A stretch of 64,000 bases of DNA from positions 2,480,001-2,544,000 of the forward strand of contig NZ_CP033831.1 in assembly GCF_003812745.1 (NCBI RefSeq). Direction: 5' to 3'. The notes under the pieces were generated by a model, which was not told the origin of the DNA, ran no database searches, and saw only the letters and a list, made by a program, of their open reading frames with translations. The translations under genes were made by a program, and so were the position numbers. The DNA is from Serratia sp. FDAARGOS_506 (GTDB lineage Bacteria > Pseudomonadota > Gammaproteobacteria > Enterobacterales > Enterobacteriaceae). Positions 31,167 to 41,000 of the stretch are shown in pieces; the stretch's first letter is position 1; every line of letters starts with the position of its first letter.

Positions 31167-31991
31167 ATGTATCGCCTGGCAGCTTTCGATATGGACGGCA
31201 CGCTGTTGATGCCGGATCACCGGGTTGGCCCGGAAACGCTGGCGGTGCTGAACCAGCTGGTGGAGCGGGAGATGGTGGTGACGTTCGCCACCGGGCGGCA
31301 CTACCTCGACGCGCAGCCGATCATGGCGCAGCTGGGGCTGCAAGGCTACCTGATCACCGGCAACGGCACGCGAGTGTATGATAACCGCGGCCAACAGCTG
31401 CACGCCACCGATCTGCCGGCGGAGATCGCCGAAGAGGTGCTGCATCATCATTGGCGCACCCGCGCCAGCATGCATGTGTTCCGCGATGAAGGTTGGCTGA
31501 CCGAGTTTCCCGTGCCGGAAGAGATGCTGCGGGCGCACCACCTGAGCGGCTTTCGTTTTCAATTGGCCGACGTGCGTCGCCTGCCGGCGTTCGGCAACAG
31601 CAAGGTGTGCTTTGTCGCGCCGCATGAGGAGCTGCTGGCTTTACAGGTGCAGCTGCGGGCACAGCTGGGCGACGAGGCAGACCTGTGCTTTTCCGCTTAC
31701 GACTGTCTGGAAGTGCTGCCGCTCGGTTGCAACAAAGGCACGGCGCTGGACCGGCTGAGCCGCCATCTGGGGCTGACGATGGCCGACTGCATGGCGTTCG
31801 GCGACGCGATGAACGACAAAGAGATGCTGGGGGCGGTGGGGCACGGCGTGGTGATGGGCAATGCCCTGCCGCAGTTGAAATCCCTGCTGCCGCAGCTACC
31901 GGTTATCGGCCATTGCCAACAGCAGGCGGTGGCCCACTATTTACAACATTGGCTGCGTTCACCTTGCCTCACCTATTCCCCCGAAGAATGA
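31167..31991 (+). CDS. cof: HMP-PP phosphatase Cof (HAD superfamily)
   Basis: This 274-residue HAD phosphatase hydrolyses the thiamine precursor 4-amino-2-methyl-5-hydroxymethylpyrimidine diphosphate. Motif I is [12 protein letters not shown] at residues 7-18, motif II is VTFATGRH, and motif IV is [12 protein letters not shown] near 215. The cap insert of type C2B lies between. ATG 31167, after AAGAGGT, aligns with the E. coli start; the in-frame start at 31092 lies in the promoter region. Length is close to E. coli Cof (272). Confidence 0.95.
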   Translation: MYRLAAFDMDGTLLMPDHRVGPETLAVLNQLVEREMVVTFATGRHYLDAQPIMAQLGLQGYLITGNGTRVYDNRGQQLHATDLPAEIAEEVLHHHWRTRASMHVFRDEGWLTEFPVPEEMLRAHHLSGFRFQLADVRRLPAFGNSKVCFVAPHEELLALQVQLRAQLGDEADLCFSAYDCLEVLPLGCNKGTALDRLSRHLGLTMADCMAFGDAMNDKEMLGAVGHGVVMGNALPQLKSLLPQLPVIGHCQQQAVAHYLQHWLRSPCLTYSPEE

Positions 31992-32008
31992 GGTTCTCCT
32001 TACAGCCG

Positions 32009-32036
32009 GCCGGGTATGACTACCCGGCTTTTTTTT
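32009..32036 (+). terminator. Intrinsic terminator after cof
   Basis: GCCGGGTA (32009-32016), TGAC, TACCCGGC (32021-32028), then eight T. Confidence 0.95.
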
Positions 32037-32051
32037 ACCCGGAGCCTGGCG

Positions 32052-33092
32052 TTACAAATCCGCCAGCTGCGCCAGATACGGCTGCAGGTCGCCGATGTTG
32101 CTGCTGACCCATTCCGGGTTGTAATAGGTATCCAGATAACGCTCGCCGCTATCGCACAGCAGGGTGACGATCGACCCCTGTTCGCCGTTTTCCCGCATCT
32201 GTTTCGCCAGCTGTAGCGCGCCCCAGACGTTAGTGCCGGTGGAGGCGCCGACCTTGCGGCCGAGTACGCCTTCCAGCCAGTGAATGGTGGCGACGCTGGC
32301 GGCATCCGGCACCCGCAGCATGTTGTCGACCACCGAAGGAATGAACGACGGCTCGGCGCGCGGGCGGCCGATGCCTTCGATACGGCTGCCGCAGCTGCCG
32401 ATCAGGGTGCGATCGCCGTGGTGGAAGCAGTCATAGAACACTGAGTTTTCCGGATCGACCACCGTCAATTGGGTGTCGTGCCCCTGATAGCGGATATAAC
32501 GCCCCAGCGTGGCGGAGGTGCCGCCGGTACCGGCGCTCATCACGATGTGTTTCGGCACCGGGAAGGGTTCGCGCGCCATCTGGCGGAAGATGCTGTCGGC
32601 AATGTTGTTATTGCCGCGCCAGTCGGTGGCGCGTTCGGCGTAGGTGAACTGATCCATATAGTGTCCGTTCAGCTCTTTCGCCAGCTGTTCGGAGGCGGCG
32701 TAGATCTGGGCGGCATGATCGACGAAGTGACAGCGGCCGCCGTAAAAGGCGATCTGTTCCACCTTGCGGCGCGCGGTGCAGGACGGCATCACCGCGATGA
32801 ACGGCAGGCCGATCAGACGAGCGAAGTAGGCTTCTGACACCGCGGTGCTGCCGGAAGAGGCCTCGATAATGGTGGTGTTCTCGGTGATCCAACCGTTGCA
32901 CAGGCCATAAAGGAACAGCGAACGCGCCAGACGGTGCTTCAGGCTGCCGGTCGGGTGGGTGCTTTCATCTTTCAGATACAGGCAGATACCGGGAAACGCC
33001 GGCAGGTTCAGGCGAATCAGGTGCGTATCGGCGGAGCGCTGAAAATCCGCTTCTATTTCACCGATAGCATATTTTACCCAAGAGTTTGTCAT
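32052..33092 (-). CDS. cdsH: PLP-dependent cysteine synthase-family protein, likely L-cysteine desulfhydrase
   Basis: This 346-residue fold-type II PLP enzyme has the lysine site in [14 protein letters not shown] (Lys near 52) and the substrate loop [16 protein letters not shown] glycine-rich phosphate loop, [13 protein letters not shown], lies near 188. It resembles cysteine synthases, but the setting, divergent from decR, matches the cysteine desulfhydrase of Salmonella (CdsH) and Pantoea, which breaks cysteine to pyruvate, ammonia and sulfide under control of that regulator. The activity here is inferred from family and neighbour; a cysteine or cystathionine synthase role is the alternative. 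E. coli K-12 lacks this gene at this place. Confidence 0.78.
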   Translation of the reverse strand: MTNSWVKYAIGEIEADFQRSADTHLIRLNLPAFPGICLYLKDESTHPTGSLKHRLARSLFLYGLCNGWITENTTIIEASSGSTAVSEAYFARLIGLPFIAVMPSCTARRKVEQIAFYGGRCHFVDHAAQIYAASEQLAKELNGHYMDQFTYAERATDWRGNNNIADSIFRQMAREPFPVPKHIVMSAGTGGTSATLGRYIRYQGHDTQLTVVDPENSVFYDCFHHGDRTLIGSCGSRIEGIGRPRAEPSFIPSVVDNMLRVPDAASVATIHWLEGVLGRKVGASTGTNVWGALQLAKQMRENGEQGSIVTLLCDSGERYLDTYYNPEWVSSNIGDLQPYLAQLADL

Positions 33093-33143
33093 GATTTGGC
33101 CTCAGAATAGGGGGCTGGTTTATGGCGTAGCATAGCCTGTCGG

Positions 33144-33171
33144 CAGGAAAAAAGGATTGCCATTTTTCCTG
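33144..33171. promoter_or_regulatory. Inverted repeat in the cdsH-decR promoter region
   Basis: CAGGAAAAA (33144-33152) and TTTTTCCTG (33163-33171), perfect 9-base arms, 10 bases apart. Candidate operator for the Lrp-family regulator encoded alongside. Confidence 0.55.
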
Positions 33172-33187
33172 TTTAATCGCCTAATGA

Positions 33188-33202
33188 GAGAAAATTTTTC
33201 TC
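33188..33202. promoter_or_regulatory. Second palindrome in the cdsH-decR promoter region
   Basis: GAGAAAA, T, TTTTCTC: perfect 15-base palindrome, 13 bases before the decR ATG. It is followed by CTG, like the first repeat, which suggests one repeated recognition motif. Confidence 0.55.
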
Positions 33203-33214
33203 CTGGTGTCCGCT

Positions 33215-33676
33215 ATGCTAGATAAAACAGACCGTAAGCTGCTGTGCATGCTGCAGCAAGACTGCACCCAGTCGCTGCAGGCGCTGGCCGATGCGGTCAA
33301 TTTGACCTCGACGCCGTGCTGGAAACGGCTGAAGCGCCTGGAAGACGAGGGCTATATCCGCGGCCGGGTGGCGTTGCTGGATAACGAAAAGCTCGGTCTG
33401 GGGCTGACGGCGTTCGTGCTGATCAAGACCCAGCAGCACAGCAGCGAGTGGTATCAGGCGTTTGTGCAATTGACCAGTCAGATGCCTGAGGTGCTGGCGT
33501 TCTACCGCATGGCGGGGGAGTACGATTACCTGATGCAGGTCGAAGTGGCGGACATGAAAAGCTACGACGGCTTTTATAAGCGCCTGGTGAACGGCGTACC
33601 GGGCCTCATCGACGTCACCTCGAGCTTTGCCATGGAAAAAATCAAATACACCACCGCGCTGCCGGTGCCGGAGTGA
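33215..33676 (+). CDS. decR: Lrp/AsnC-family cysteine-responsive regulator DecR
   Basis: This 153-residue regulator has an N-terminal helix-turn-helix ([20 protein letters not shown] then [17 protein letters not shown]) and a C-terminal RAM ligand domain ([13 protein letters not shown] onward). E. coli DecR (YbaO, CyuR) activates cysteine detoxification genes in response to cysteine. The divergent desulfhydrase gene is the obvious target. I use ATG 33215, which matches the E. coli start MLDK; GTG 33206 would add three residues, and neither has a strong ribosome site. Confidence 0.93.
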   Translation: MLDKTDRKLLCMLQQDCTQSLQALADAVNLTSTPCWKRLKRLEDEGYIRGRVALLDNEKLGLGLTAFVLIKTQQHSSEWYQAFVQLTSQMPEVLAFYRMAGEYDYLMQVEVADMKSYDGFYKRLVNGVPGLIDVTSSFAMEKIKYTTALPVPE

Positions 33677-33768
33677 AAAGTTCACCAGACGGGCGGCTCA
33701 ACGGTGGTATCCTGCTCTGCTGAAGCAGAAAAAGAGACAAATCCCATAAAACCCTGGAATCAAACTGC

Positions 33769-35544
33769 GTGAGATTATTTGCACAAATCGGCTGGTATTT
33801 CCGCCGTGAGTGGCGCCGCTACCTCGGGGCGGTGGTATTGCTGATCGTCATCGCCATCCTGCAACTGCTGCCGCCTAAGCTGGTCGGCATCATCGTGGAC
33901 GGCGTCACCGAAAAACAAATGTCTACGGGCGTGCTGATGGCTTGGCTCGGGCTGATGATCGGCACTGCGATCGTCGTTTACCTGCTGCGCTATGTGTGGC
34001 GGGTATTGCTGTTCGGCGCGTCTTACCAGTTGGCGGTCGAGCTGCGCGAAAACTTTTACCGCCAGCTCAGCCGGCAAAACCCGGCGTTTTACCTGCGCCA
34101 TCGTACCGGCGATCTGATGGCGCGCGCCACCAACGACGTGGATCGCGTGGTGTTCGCCGCCGGCGAAGGCGTGCTGACGCTGGTGGATTCGCTGGTGATG
34201 GGGTTGGTGGTGCTGGTGGTGATGAGCACCCAAATCAGCTGGCAGCTGACGGTGCTGGCGTTGATCCCGATGCCGCTGATGGCGATCGCCATCAAGTATT
34301 ACGGCGACCAGCTACACCAGCGCTTTAAATCAGCGCAGGCGGCGTTTTCCAGCCTGAACGATCAGGCGCAGGAAAGCATGACCAGCATCCGCATGATCAA
34401 GGCCTTTGGTCTGGAGGATCATCAATCCAACCGCTTCGCCGAAGTAGCGGCGCAGACCGGCGCCAAGAACATGCACGTGGCGCGGGTAGATGCGCGCTTC
34501 GATCCGACCATTTATATCGCCATCGGCGCCTCTAACCTGCTGGCCATCGGCGGCGGCAGCTGGATGGTGGTGAACGGTTCGCTGACGCTCGGGCAACTGA
34601 CCAGCTTTGTGATGTACCTCGGCCTGATGATCTGGCCGATGCTGGCGTTGGCCTGGATGTTCAATATCGTCGAGCGCGGCAGCGCGGCCTACAGCCGCAT
34701 CCGCAGCCTGCTCGATGAGGCGCCGGCGGTGCAGGACGGCCCGCAGGCGTTGCCGGCCGGGCGCGGCGTGCTGGACGTGGATATTCGCGCGTTCCACTAT
34801 CCGGAAAATCCACACCCTGCGCTGCATGACGTGGCGCTGACGCTAAAGCCGGGGCAGATGCTGGGGCTGTGCGGGCCGACCGGCGCCGGCAAGTCGACGC
34901 TGTTGTCGCTGATCCAGCGCCAGTTCGACGTCGACCAAGGGCAGATACGTTATCACGGTCTGCCGTTGCCGCAGGTCAAACTCGACGACTGGCGATCGCG
35001 GTTGTCGGTGGTGAGCCAGACGCCGTTCCTGTTCTCCGATACCGTGGCGAACAACATCGCGCTGGGCCATCCGGGAGCGACGCAGGCGCAGATCGAACAG
35101 GCGGCGCGGTTGGCCAGCGTCCATGAGGACATTCTGCGGCTGCCACAGGGCTATGACACCGAGGTGGGCGAACGCGGCGTGATGCTGTCGGGCGGGCAGA
35201 AACAGCGCATCTCCATTGCGCGTGCGCTGCTGCTGGATGCGGAGATCCTGATCCTCGACGACGCGCTGTCGGCGGTGGACGGCCGTACCGAGCACCAAAT
35301 CCTGCACAACCTGCGCAGCTGGGGGCAAGACCGCACGGTGATCATCAGCGCGCACCGGCTGTCGGCCTTGACCGAAGCCAGCGAGATCCTGGTGATGCAG
35401 CACGGCGGCGTAGCGCAGCGCGGCGATCCGGCGGCGCTGGCGGCGCAGCCGGGCTGGTATCGCGATATGTACCGTTATCAGCAGCTGGAAGCGGCGCTGG
35501 ACGAAGCGCCGGAAAACAGCGAGGAGGCGTTGGCCGATGAATAA
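33769..35544 (+). CDS. mdlA: ABC multidrug exporter half-transporter MdlA (SmdA)
   Basis: This 591-residue half-transporter has six N-terminal helices (about 15-310) and a nucleotide-binding domain. Walker A is GPTGAGKST near 370, the signature is [11 protein letters not shown], Walker B is [13 protein letters not shown], and the switch is in ISAHRLSAL. The Asp in place of the catalytic Glu after Walker B (DD, not DE) marks this as the degenerate site of a heterodimer. In S. marcescens the pair SmdAB is a described drug efflux pump. It starts with GTG 33769 and overlaps mdlB by 8 bases. Confidence 0.95.
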   Translation: MRLFAQIGWYFRREWRRYLGAVVLLIVIAILQLLPPKLVGIIVDGVTEKQMSTGVLMAWLGLMIGTAIVVYLLRYVWRVLLFGASYQLAVELRENFYRQLSRQNPAFYLRHRTGDLMARATNDVDRVVFAAGEGVLTLVDSLVMGLVVLVVMSTQISWQLTVLALIPMPLMAIAIKYYGDQLHQRFKSAQAAFSSLNDQAQESMTSIRMIKAFGLEDHQSNRFAEVAAQTGAKNMHVARVDARFDPTIYIAIGASNLLAIGGGSWMVVNGSLTLGQLTSFVMYLGLMIWPMLALAWMFNIVERGSAAYSRIRSLLDEAPAVQDGPQALPAGRGVLDVDIRAFHYPENPHPALHDVALTLKPGQMLGLCGPTGAGKSTLLSLIQRQFDVDQGQIRYHGLPLPQVKLDDWRSRLSVVSQTPFLFSDTVANNIALGHPGATQAQIEQAARLASVHEDILRLPQGYDTEVGERGVMLSGGQKQRISIARALLLDAEILILDDALSAVDGRTEHQILHNLRSWGQDRTVIISAHRLSALTEASEILVMQHGGVAQRGDPAALAAQPGWYRDMYRYQQLEAALDEAPENSEEALADE

Positions 35545-37315
35545 AGTGCAAAAGCTGTGGCCGACGCTGAAGCGGCTGCTGGCCTATGGCTCGCCGTACC
35601 GCAAACCGCTGGGGCTGGCGGTGCTGATGCTGTGGATCGCGGCGGCGGCGGAAGTCGCCGGGCCGATCCTGGTGAGCTATTTTATTGATAACTACGTCGC
35701 CAAAGGGCAGCTGCCGCTAATGATCGTCGGCGGGCTGGCGGCGGCTTACATTCTGCTGGAGCTGCTGGCGGCGGCGCTGCACTACTTCCAGGCGCTGCTG
35801 TTCAACCAAGTGGCAGTGGGAGTGGTACAGCGGCTGCGCACCGACGTGATGGACGCCGCGCTGCGCCAACCGCTCAGCGCCTTCGACACGCAGCCGGTCG
35901 GGCAATTGATCTCGCGCGTCACCAACGACACAGAGGTGATCAAGGATCTGTACGTGATGGTGGTCTCCACGGTGCTGAAAAGCGCCGCGCTGATCGGCGC
36001 CATGCTGGTGGCAATGTTCAGCCTCGACTGGCGCATGGCGCTGGTGGCGGTCTGCATCTTCCCGGCGGTATTTGTGGTGATGGGCATCTATCAATACTAC
36101 AGCACGCCGATCGTGCGCCGGGTGCGCAGCTATCTGGCGGACATCAACGACGGTTTCAACGAAGTGATCAACGGCATGGGCGTGATTCAGCAGTTCCGCC
36201 AGCAGGTGCGCTTCGGCGAACGCATGAGCGCCGCCAGCCAGTCGCACTATCTGGCGCGCATGCAGACCCTGCGGCTCGACGGTTTCCTGCTGCGACCGCT
36301 GCTCAGCCTGTTTTCGGCGCTGGTGCTGTGCGGGCTGCTGATGCTGTTCGGCTTCAGCGGCGAAGGCGTGATTGGCGTCGGCGTGCTTTACGCTTTCATT
36401 AACTACCTTGGGCGCCTGAACGAACCGCTGATTGAGCTGACTTCGCAGCAGTCGATCTTGCAGCAGGCGGTGGTGGCCGGCGAACGCATTTTCGAGCTGA
36501 TGGATCGCAGCCAACAGAGCTACGGCGCCGACGATCGTCCGCTGGCCGGTGGCCGCATCGACATCACCGATCTGAGCTTCGCTTACCGCGCGGACAAAAA
36601 GGTACTGCAGCACATTTCGCTGGCGGTGCCTTCGCGTGGCTTCGTGGCGCTGGTCGGGCATACCGGCAGCGGCAAGAGCACGCTGGCCAACCTGCTGATG
36701 GGGTATTACCCGGTCAGCGAGGGGGAGGTGCGCCTCGATGGTCGCCCGATCTCCAGCCTGTCGCACCGCACGCTGCGCCAGGGCGTGGCGATGGTGCAAC
36801 AGGATCCGGTGGTGATCGCCGATTCGGTGCTGGCTAACGTCACACTGGGGCGCAACATCGAGGAAGACGCCGTGTGGCGGGCGCTGGAAACGGTGCAGCT
36901 GGCGAGTCTGGTGCGCGGCTTCCCGCAGGGTATTCAGACCCGGCTGGGGGAGCAGGGCAATAACCTGTCTGTTGGGCAGAAACAGCTGCTGGCGATGGCG
37001 CGGGTCTTGGTGCAGGCGCCGCAGATCCTGATCCTCGACGAGGCGACCGCCAATATCGACTCGGGCACCGAACAGGCGATCCAGCGCGCGCTGCGTGCGA
37101 TCCGCGAGCACACCACGCTGGTGGTGATCGCCCACCGGCTGTCGACCATCGTCGATGCCGATTCCATCCTGGTGCTGCATCGCGGCCAGGCGGTAGAGCA
37201 GGGCAACCATCAGCAGCTGCTGGCGCAGCAGGGGCGCTACTACCAGATGTACCAGCTGCAGCTGGCGGGCGAGCAGTTGGCGGAAGCGGTACGCGAAGAG
37301 AGCCAACCCGCCTGA
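35537..37315 (+). CDS. mdlB: ABC multidrug exporter half-transporter MdlB (SmdB)
   Basis: This 592-residue partner of MdlA has six helices and then Walker [10 protein letters not shown] near 377. The signature is the degenerate [13 protein letters not shown] (V in place of the second G). Walker B is [14 protein letters not shown] with the catalytic Glu, and the switch is VIAHRLSTI. Signature and Glu differences between the two halves point to one full and one weak ATP site. ATG 35537 sits inside the end of mdlA. The E. coli counterpart is 593 residues. Confidence 0.95.
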   Translation: MNKVQKLWPTLKRLLAYGSPYRKPLGLAVLMLWIAAAAEVAGPILVSYFIDNYVAKGQLPLMIVGGLAAAYILLELLAAALHYFQALLFNQVAVGVVQRLRTDVMDAALRQPLSAFDTQPVGQLISRVTNDTEVIKDLYVMVVSTVLKSAALIGAMLVAMFSLDWRMALVAVCIFPAVFVVMGIYQYYSTPIVRRVRSYLADINDGFNEVINGMGVIQQFRQQVRFGERMSAASQSHYLARMQTLRLDGFLLRPLLSLFSALVLCGLLMLFGFSGEGVIGVGVLYAFINYLGRLNEPLIELTSQQSILQQAVVAGERIFELMDRSQQSYGADDRPLAGGRIDITDLSFAYRADKKVLQHISLAVPSRGFVALVGHTGSGKSTLANLLMGYYPVSEGEVRLDGRPISSLSHRTLRQGVAMVQQDPVVIADSVLANVTLGRNIEEDAVWRALETVQLASLVRGFPQGIQTRLGEQGNNLSVGQKQLLAMARVLVQAPQILILDEATANIDSGTEQAIQRALRAIREHTTLVVIAHRLSTIVDADSILVLHRGQAVEQGNHQQLLAQQGRYYQMYQLQLAGEQLAEAVREESQPA

Positions 37316-37319
37316 GCAT

Positions 37320-37348
37320 GGGCCGCGATCGCGGCCCTTCTTTTTTTC
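37320..37348 (+). terminator. Intrinsic terminator after mdlB
   Basis: GGGCCGC (37320-37326), GATC, GCGGCCC (37331-37337), then TTCTTTTTTT. Confidence 0.93.
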
Positions 37349-37412
37349 CCACGCACCACAAGCAGGCAACCCGCCTGCGCCATGCCCCCTTTCTGCACTT
37401 TTTCGACGCGAT

Positions 37413-37431
37413 GCGCACCAAATCAGTGCGC
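37413..37431 (+). promoter_or_regulatory. NtrC-binding site upstream of glnK
   Basis: GCGCAC, seven bases, GTGCGC: a perfect dyad containing the NtrC pattern GCAC-N7-GTGC (37415-37429), about 130 bases upstream of the predicted sigma54 start, a usual enhancer distance. Confidence 0.72.
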
Positions 37432-37525
37432 GATATTTAATCAATTCAGGGTGTCGGTATGGCGCCGCGGCCTGATGACACCCGCGTTCCCGCTAATCCG
37501 CTGAATCGTCATGCAAAATCAAATC

Positions 37526-37541
37526 TGGCACAGGCCTTGCT
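37526..37541 (+). promoter_or_regulatory. Sigma54 promoter of glnK-amtB
   Basis: TGGCAC (37526-37531), five bases, TTGCT (37537-37541): matches TGGCAC-N5-TTGCA. Transcription should begin near 37552. Confidence 0.88.
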
Positions 37542-37593
37542 ACATATGAGGCGTACCAGGGGTGAGTTTGGGCTTAATTCGTGGAGGGGCAAT

Positions 37594-37932
37594 ATGAAGC
37601 TGGTGACCGTGGTAATCAAACCGTTCAAGCTGGAGGACGTGCGCGAGGCTCTGTCCTCCGTGGGCATTCAGGGGTTGACCGTAACCGAAGTGAAGGGCTT
37701 TGGCCGCCAGAAGGGGCACGCCGAGCTGTATCGCGGCGCCGAATATAACGTCAACTTCCTGCCCAAGGTCAAAATCGATATCGCCATCGCCGACGATCAG
37801 TTGGATGAAGTGGTTGATGTGATTAGCAAAGCCGCCTACACCGGCAAAATTGGCGACGGCAAAATTTTCGTTGCCGAGTTGCAACGTGTGATCCGCATTC
37901 GCACCGGCGAAACCGACGAATCGGCACTGTAA
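37594..37932 (+). CDS. glnK: Nitrogen regulatory PII protein GlnK
   Basis: This 112-residue PII protein senses 2-oxoglutarate, ATP/ADP and glutamine status and blocks the AmtB channel when nitrogen is plentiful. The T-loop RGAEYNVNFLPK carries the uridylylated Tyr51. VTVVIKPFKLEDVREAL and GDGKIFV are standard PII motifs. GGAGGGG before ATG 37594 fixes the start; the longer frame from 37459 spans the promoter. It is followed 36 bases later by amtB, under sigma54 control. Confidence 0.98.
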   Translation: MKLVTVVIKPFKLEDVREALSSVGIQGLTVTEVKGFGRQKGHAELYRGAEYNVNFLPKVKIDIAIADDQLDEVVDVISKAAYTGKIGDGKIFVAELQRVIRIRTGETDESAL

Positions 37933-37968
37933 CCACGAACTCAGTTAAGTGATGGGGATGGATTGATA

Positions 37969-39255
37969 ATGAAAAGACTGTTATCCATGTTGGGCCTGAG
38001 TTCGGTAACCCTGGTTCCTTCTTTGGCCCTGGCCGCCCCGGCGGTCGCTGATAAGGCCGACAACGCCTTTATGATGATCTGCACCGCGTTGGTGCTGTTC
38101 ATGACGCTGCCGGGCATCGCGCTGTTTTACGGCGGCCTGCTGCGCGGCAAAAACGTGCTGTCGATGCTGACGCAGGTCACCGTCACCTTCGCGCTGGTCT
38201 GTGTGCTGTGGGTGCTGTATGGCTACAGCCTGGCGTTCAGCGAGGGCAATGCGGTGTTCGGCGGATTCGAGACGGTGATGCTGAAAGGCATCGGCATCGA
38301 CAGCGTCACCGGCAGCATCAGCCAGATGATCCACGTCGCTTTCCAGGCGTCCTTCGCTTGTATCACTGTGGCGCTGGTGGTGGGGGGCTTCGCCGAACGC
38401 ATTCGCTTCTCGGCGGTGCTGATCTTCGCGATTGTGTGGTTCACGCTGTCTTATCTGCCGATCGCACACATGGTGTGGGGCGGTGGCTACCTGGCCACTG
38501 ACGGCGCATTGGACTTCGCCGGCGGCACCGTGGTACACATCAACGCTGCCAGCGCCGGGCTGATCGGCGCCTACCTGATCGGCAAGCGTGCAGGTTTCGG
38601 TAAAGAGGCCTTCAAACCGCACAACCTGCCGATGGTGTTTACCGGGGCGTCCATCCTGTATATCGGCTGGTTCGGCTTCAACGCCGGCTCCGCCAGCGCG
38701 GCCAACGGCATTGCTGCCTTGGCATTCCTCAACACCGTGGTTGCCACAGCGGGTGCCATTCTCTCCTGGACCTTCGCGGAATGGGTGCTGCGTGGCAAGC
38801 CTTCGCTGCTGGGCGCTTGCTCCGGCATGATCGCCGGGCTGGTTGCGGTCACGCCGGCGGCGGGCACCGTGGGCGTGGGTGGAGCGTTGATCATTGGCCT
38901 GGTGGGCGGCGTCGCCGGCCTGTGGGGCGTCGTGACGCTGAAGAAATGGCTGAAGGTGGACGACACCTGCGACGTGTTCGGCGTGCACGGGGTGTGCGGC
39001 ATCGTCGGCTGTCTGCTGACCGGCGTGTTCACCGCTTCTTCACTGGGCGGTACCGGCTATGCCGAAGGGGTGACGATGGGCCATCAGGTCTGGATCCAGC
39101 TGGTGAGCGTGCTGATCACGCTGGTGTGGTCGAGCGTCGCCGCTTTTATCGCCTTTAAGATCGCGGGCGCCATGGTGGGCCTGAGAGTGCCGGAAGAGCA
39201 GGAGCGCGAGGGGCTGGATGTCAACAGCCACGGTGAGAGCGCCTACAACCAATAA
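37969..39255 (+). CDS. amtB: Ammonium channel AmtB
   Basis: This 428-residue trimeric channel has a cleaved signal peptide (ending near ALAAPAVADK) and eleven helices. The twin pore histidines are in LPIAHMVWGGG and DVFGVHGVCGIVG, and the Phe gate and signature DFAGGTVVHINAASAGL are present. The C-terminal tail EEQEREGLDVNSHGE, which contacts GlnK, is almost identical to E. coli. ATG 37969 follows GGGGATGG and gives the E. coli length; a TTG at 37963 is the alternative. Confidence 0.98.
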   Translation: MKRLLSMLGLSSVTLVPSLALAAPAVADKADNAFMMICTALVLFMTLPGIALFYGGLLRGKNVLSMLTQVTVTFALVCVLWVLYGYSLAFSEGNAVFGGFETVMLKGIGIDSVTGSISQMIHVAFQASFACITVALVVGGFAERIRFSAVLIFAIVWFTLSYLPIAHMVWGGGYLATDGALDFAGGTVVHINAASAGLIGAYLIGKRAGFGKEAFKPHNLPMVFTGASILYIGWFGFNAGSASAANGIAALAFLNTVVATAGAILSWTFAEWVLRGKPSLLGACSGMIAGLVAVTPAAGTVGVGGALIIGLVGGVAGLWGVVTLKKWLKVDDTCDVFGVHGVCGIVGCLLTGVFTASSLGGTGYAEGVTMGHQVWIQLVSVLITLVWSSVAAFIAFKIAGAMVGLRVPEEQEREGLDVNSHGESAYNQ

Positions 39256-39308
39256 GACTCGAAGCAGGGCAGTGCGCTAAAGACTAAAATAATGATGAAG
39301 CTAAAAGA

Positions 39309-39334
39309 GGGGCGATGGAAACATCGCCCCTTTC
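39309..39334 (+). terminator. Hairpin terminator after amtB
   Basis: GGGGCGATG (39309-39317), GAAA, CATCGCCCC (39322-39330), then TTTC. It also lies 14 bases past the convergent tesB stop. Confidence 0.82.
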
Positions 39335-39347
39335 GTTATGTGGCGGC

Positions 39348-40211
39348 TCAGGCGTCGCGTTGGCGAATCACCCCTTCCTGCACGGTGGTGGCGACCAATA
39401 CGCCGTCGCGGGTGTAGATCTGGCCGCGTACAAAGCCACGAGCGCCGGAAGCGGAGGAGCTCTCCACCGCGTACAGCAGCCAGTCATCCATGCGGAACGG
39501 ACGGTGGAACCACATTGAGTGGTCAATGGTGGCCACCTGCATGCCCGGCTCGAGGAAGCCGACGCCGTGCGGCTGCAACGCCGTTGGCAGGAAGTTAAAG
39601 TCCGACGCGTAGCCCAGCAGGTATTGGTGGATGCGTTGGTCGTCCGGCATGCTGCCGTTGGCGCGAAACCATACGTAGCGGTACGGTTCTTCCACGCTGC
39701 CTTTCAGCGGGTTGTGGAATTTTACCGGGCGCATTTCGATCGGCTTCTGGCCGATAAATTTCTCGCGCACTTTTTCCGGCAGCATGTGCGCCAGCTTCTG
39801 GGCGATCTCTGATTCAGACAGCAGTCCTTCCGGCGGCGGTACATCCGGCATCAGGTTTTGGTGCTCAAAACCCTCTTCCGGGCTTTGGAAGGAGGCGGTC
39901 ATATAGAAGATAGGTTTGCCATGTTGGATGGCACTGACGCGGCGTGCGCTGAAGCTGTTGCCGTCGCGCAAGGTTTCTACGTCGTAAACGATAGGTTTGC
40001 CGCTGTCGCCCGGGCGCAGGAAGTAGCTGTGGAACGAATGCACGCTGCGTTCGTCCGGCACCGTCTGTTTGGCGGCATACAGCGCCTGGCCTACAACCTG
40101 GCCGCCGAATACCTGGCGAAGCCCCAAATCCTCACTCTGGCCGCGGAACAGCCCTTCTTCGATTTTCTCCAGATCCAGCAGATCAAGGAGGTTTTGCAAT
40201 GCCTGGCTCAT
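39348..40211 (-). CDS. tesB: Acyl-CoA thioesterase II
   Basis: This 287-residue double-hotdog thioesterase hydrolyses medium- and long-chain acyl-CoA in the cytoplasm. [20 protein letters not shown] near the start and the C-terminal [18 protein letters not shown] hold family-conserved active-site Asp and neighbouring residues. E. coli TesB has 286 residues. It converges on amtB and is divergent from ybaY, as in E. coli. Confidence 0.97.
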   Translation of the reverse strand: MSQALQNLLDLLDLEKIEEGLFRGQSEDLGLRQVFGGQVVGQALYAAKQTVPDERSVHSFHSYFLRPGDSGKPIVYDVETLRDGNSFSARRVSAIQHGKPIFYMTASFQSPEEGFEHQNLMPDVPPPEGLLSESEIAQKLAHMLPEKVREKFIGQKPIEMRPVKFHNPLKGSVEEPYRYVWFRANGSMPDDQRIHQYLLGYASDFNFLPTALQPHGVGFLEPGMQVATIDHSMWFHRPFRMDDWLLYAVESSSASGARGFVRGQIYTRDGVLVATTVQEGVIRQRDA

Positions 40212-40442
40212 AAAGTTGTTACCTTTCTAATAATCATTTTGCGCAGTGTGCGGAATATCACGGCGCGGCGTCAACATCTTGCGTTAAGGGGGCGATGAGA
40301 ATGCTCTTAATCGTGGGCGCTTTGGCCAGGCTAAGTGATTAATAGGCGGAGCAAAGTGGATTTATCAGTGTTTTGTGCTAAGTTTAATAGGTGCGGTGGT
40401 GAAAGCCACCAACATGTTGATAATAAAAAAGGAGACCGATCC

Positions 40443-40934
40443 ATGAAACTCTGGCAAATCGTAGGCGGTGCCGCGGCACTGACGATCACGCTGGCAGGAT
40501 GCGCGCAAAAGAGTGCTGATGTGCCTACACAGGCGGCCGGTAACCCGGCGGCTGCGCAAACGCAGATTCAGGGCCCGGCGGTGACAGGTTCGGTTAATAT
40601 ACGTCAGCGCATTGCGCTGCCGCCGGACGCCGTACTGACGGTCACCCTCTCTGACGCCTCGCTGGCGGATGCGCCGTCCAAAGTGATTGCACAGCGCGCG
40701 GTACGTACTGAAGGCCAACAGGCGCCGTTCAGCTTTACGCTGCCGTACAACCCGTCCGACATCCAACCGAATGCGCGTATCATTCTGAGTGCGGCGGTGA
40801 CGGTCAACGGGCGACTGATGTTTATTACCGACACCATCCAGGAAGTGGTTAATCGCAACGGTACTCGTGCCGATCTGCTGCTGGTTCCGGTTCAGGGTGT
40901 GCCGATTCAGGCTGCGCCAACCGCTATGCAGTAA
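40443..40934 (+). CDS. ybaY: YscW-type lipoprotein YbaY
   Basis: This 163-residue lipoprotein has lipobox ITLAGC (Cys21) and, from about residue 50, a YscW/HslJ-like beta domain (VTGSVNIRQRIALPPDAVL, PYNPSDIQPNARI). It matches E. coli YbaY, glycoprotein-like and of unknown function; E. coli YbaY is longer (190). AAGGAGA stands before ATG 40443. The in-frame start at 40335 lies in the divergent promoter region. Confidence 0.9.
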   Translation: MKLWQIVGGAAALTITLAGCAQKSADVPTQAAGNPAAAQTQIQGPAVTGSVNIRQRIALPPDAVLTVTLSDASLADAPSKVIAQRAVRTEGQQAPFSFTLPYNPSDIQPNARIILSAAVTVNGRLMFITDTIQEVVNRNGTRADLLLVPVQGVPIQAAPTAMQ

Positions 40935-40964
40935 TCATACTGCGGTACAGCAAGACCAAATCAA

Positions 40965-41000
40965 CAGCCTTTGCGCTTCGGCCAAAGGCTGTTTTGTTTT
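40965..41000 (+). terminator. Intrinsic terminator after ybaY
   Basis: CAGCCTTTG (40965-40973), 9-base loop, CAAAGGCTG (40983-40991), then TTTTGTTTT. It overlaps the end of atl. Confidence 0.9.

Noticed and set aside
35717..37444. 575-codon frame antisense to mdlB
   Set aside because: Shadow frame over a certain ABC transporter gene.
37459..37593. 45-codon extension of glnK
   Set aside because: It spans the sigma54 promoter and predicted transcript start, so it cannot be translated from that promoter.
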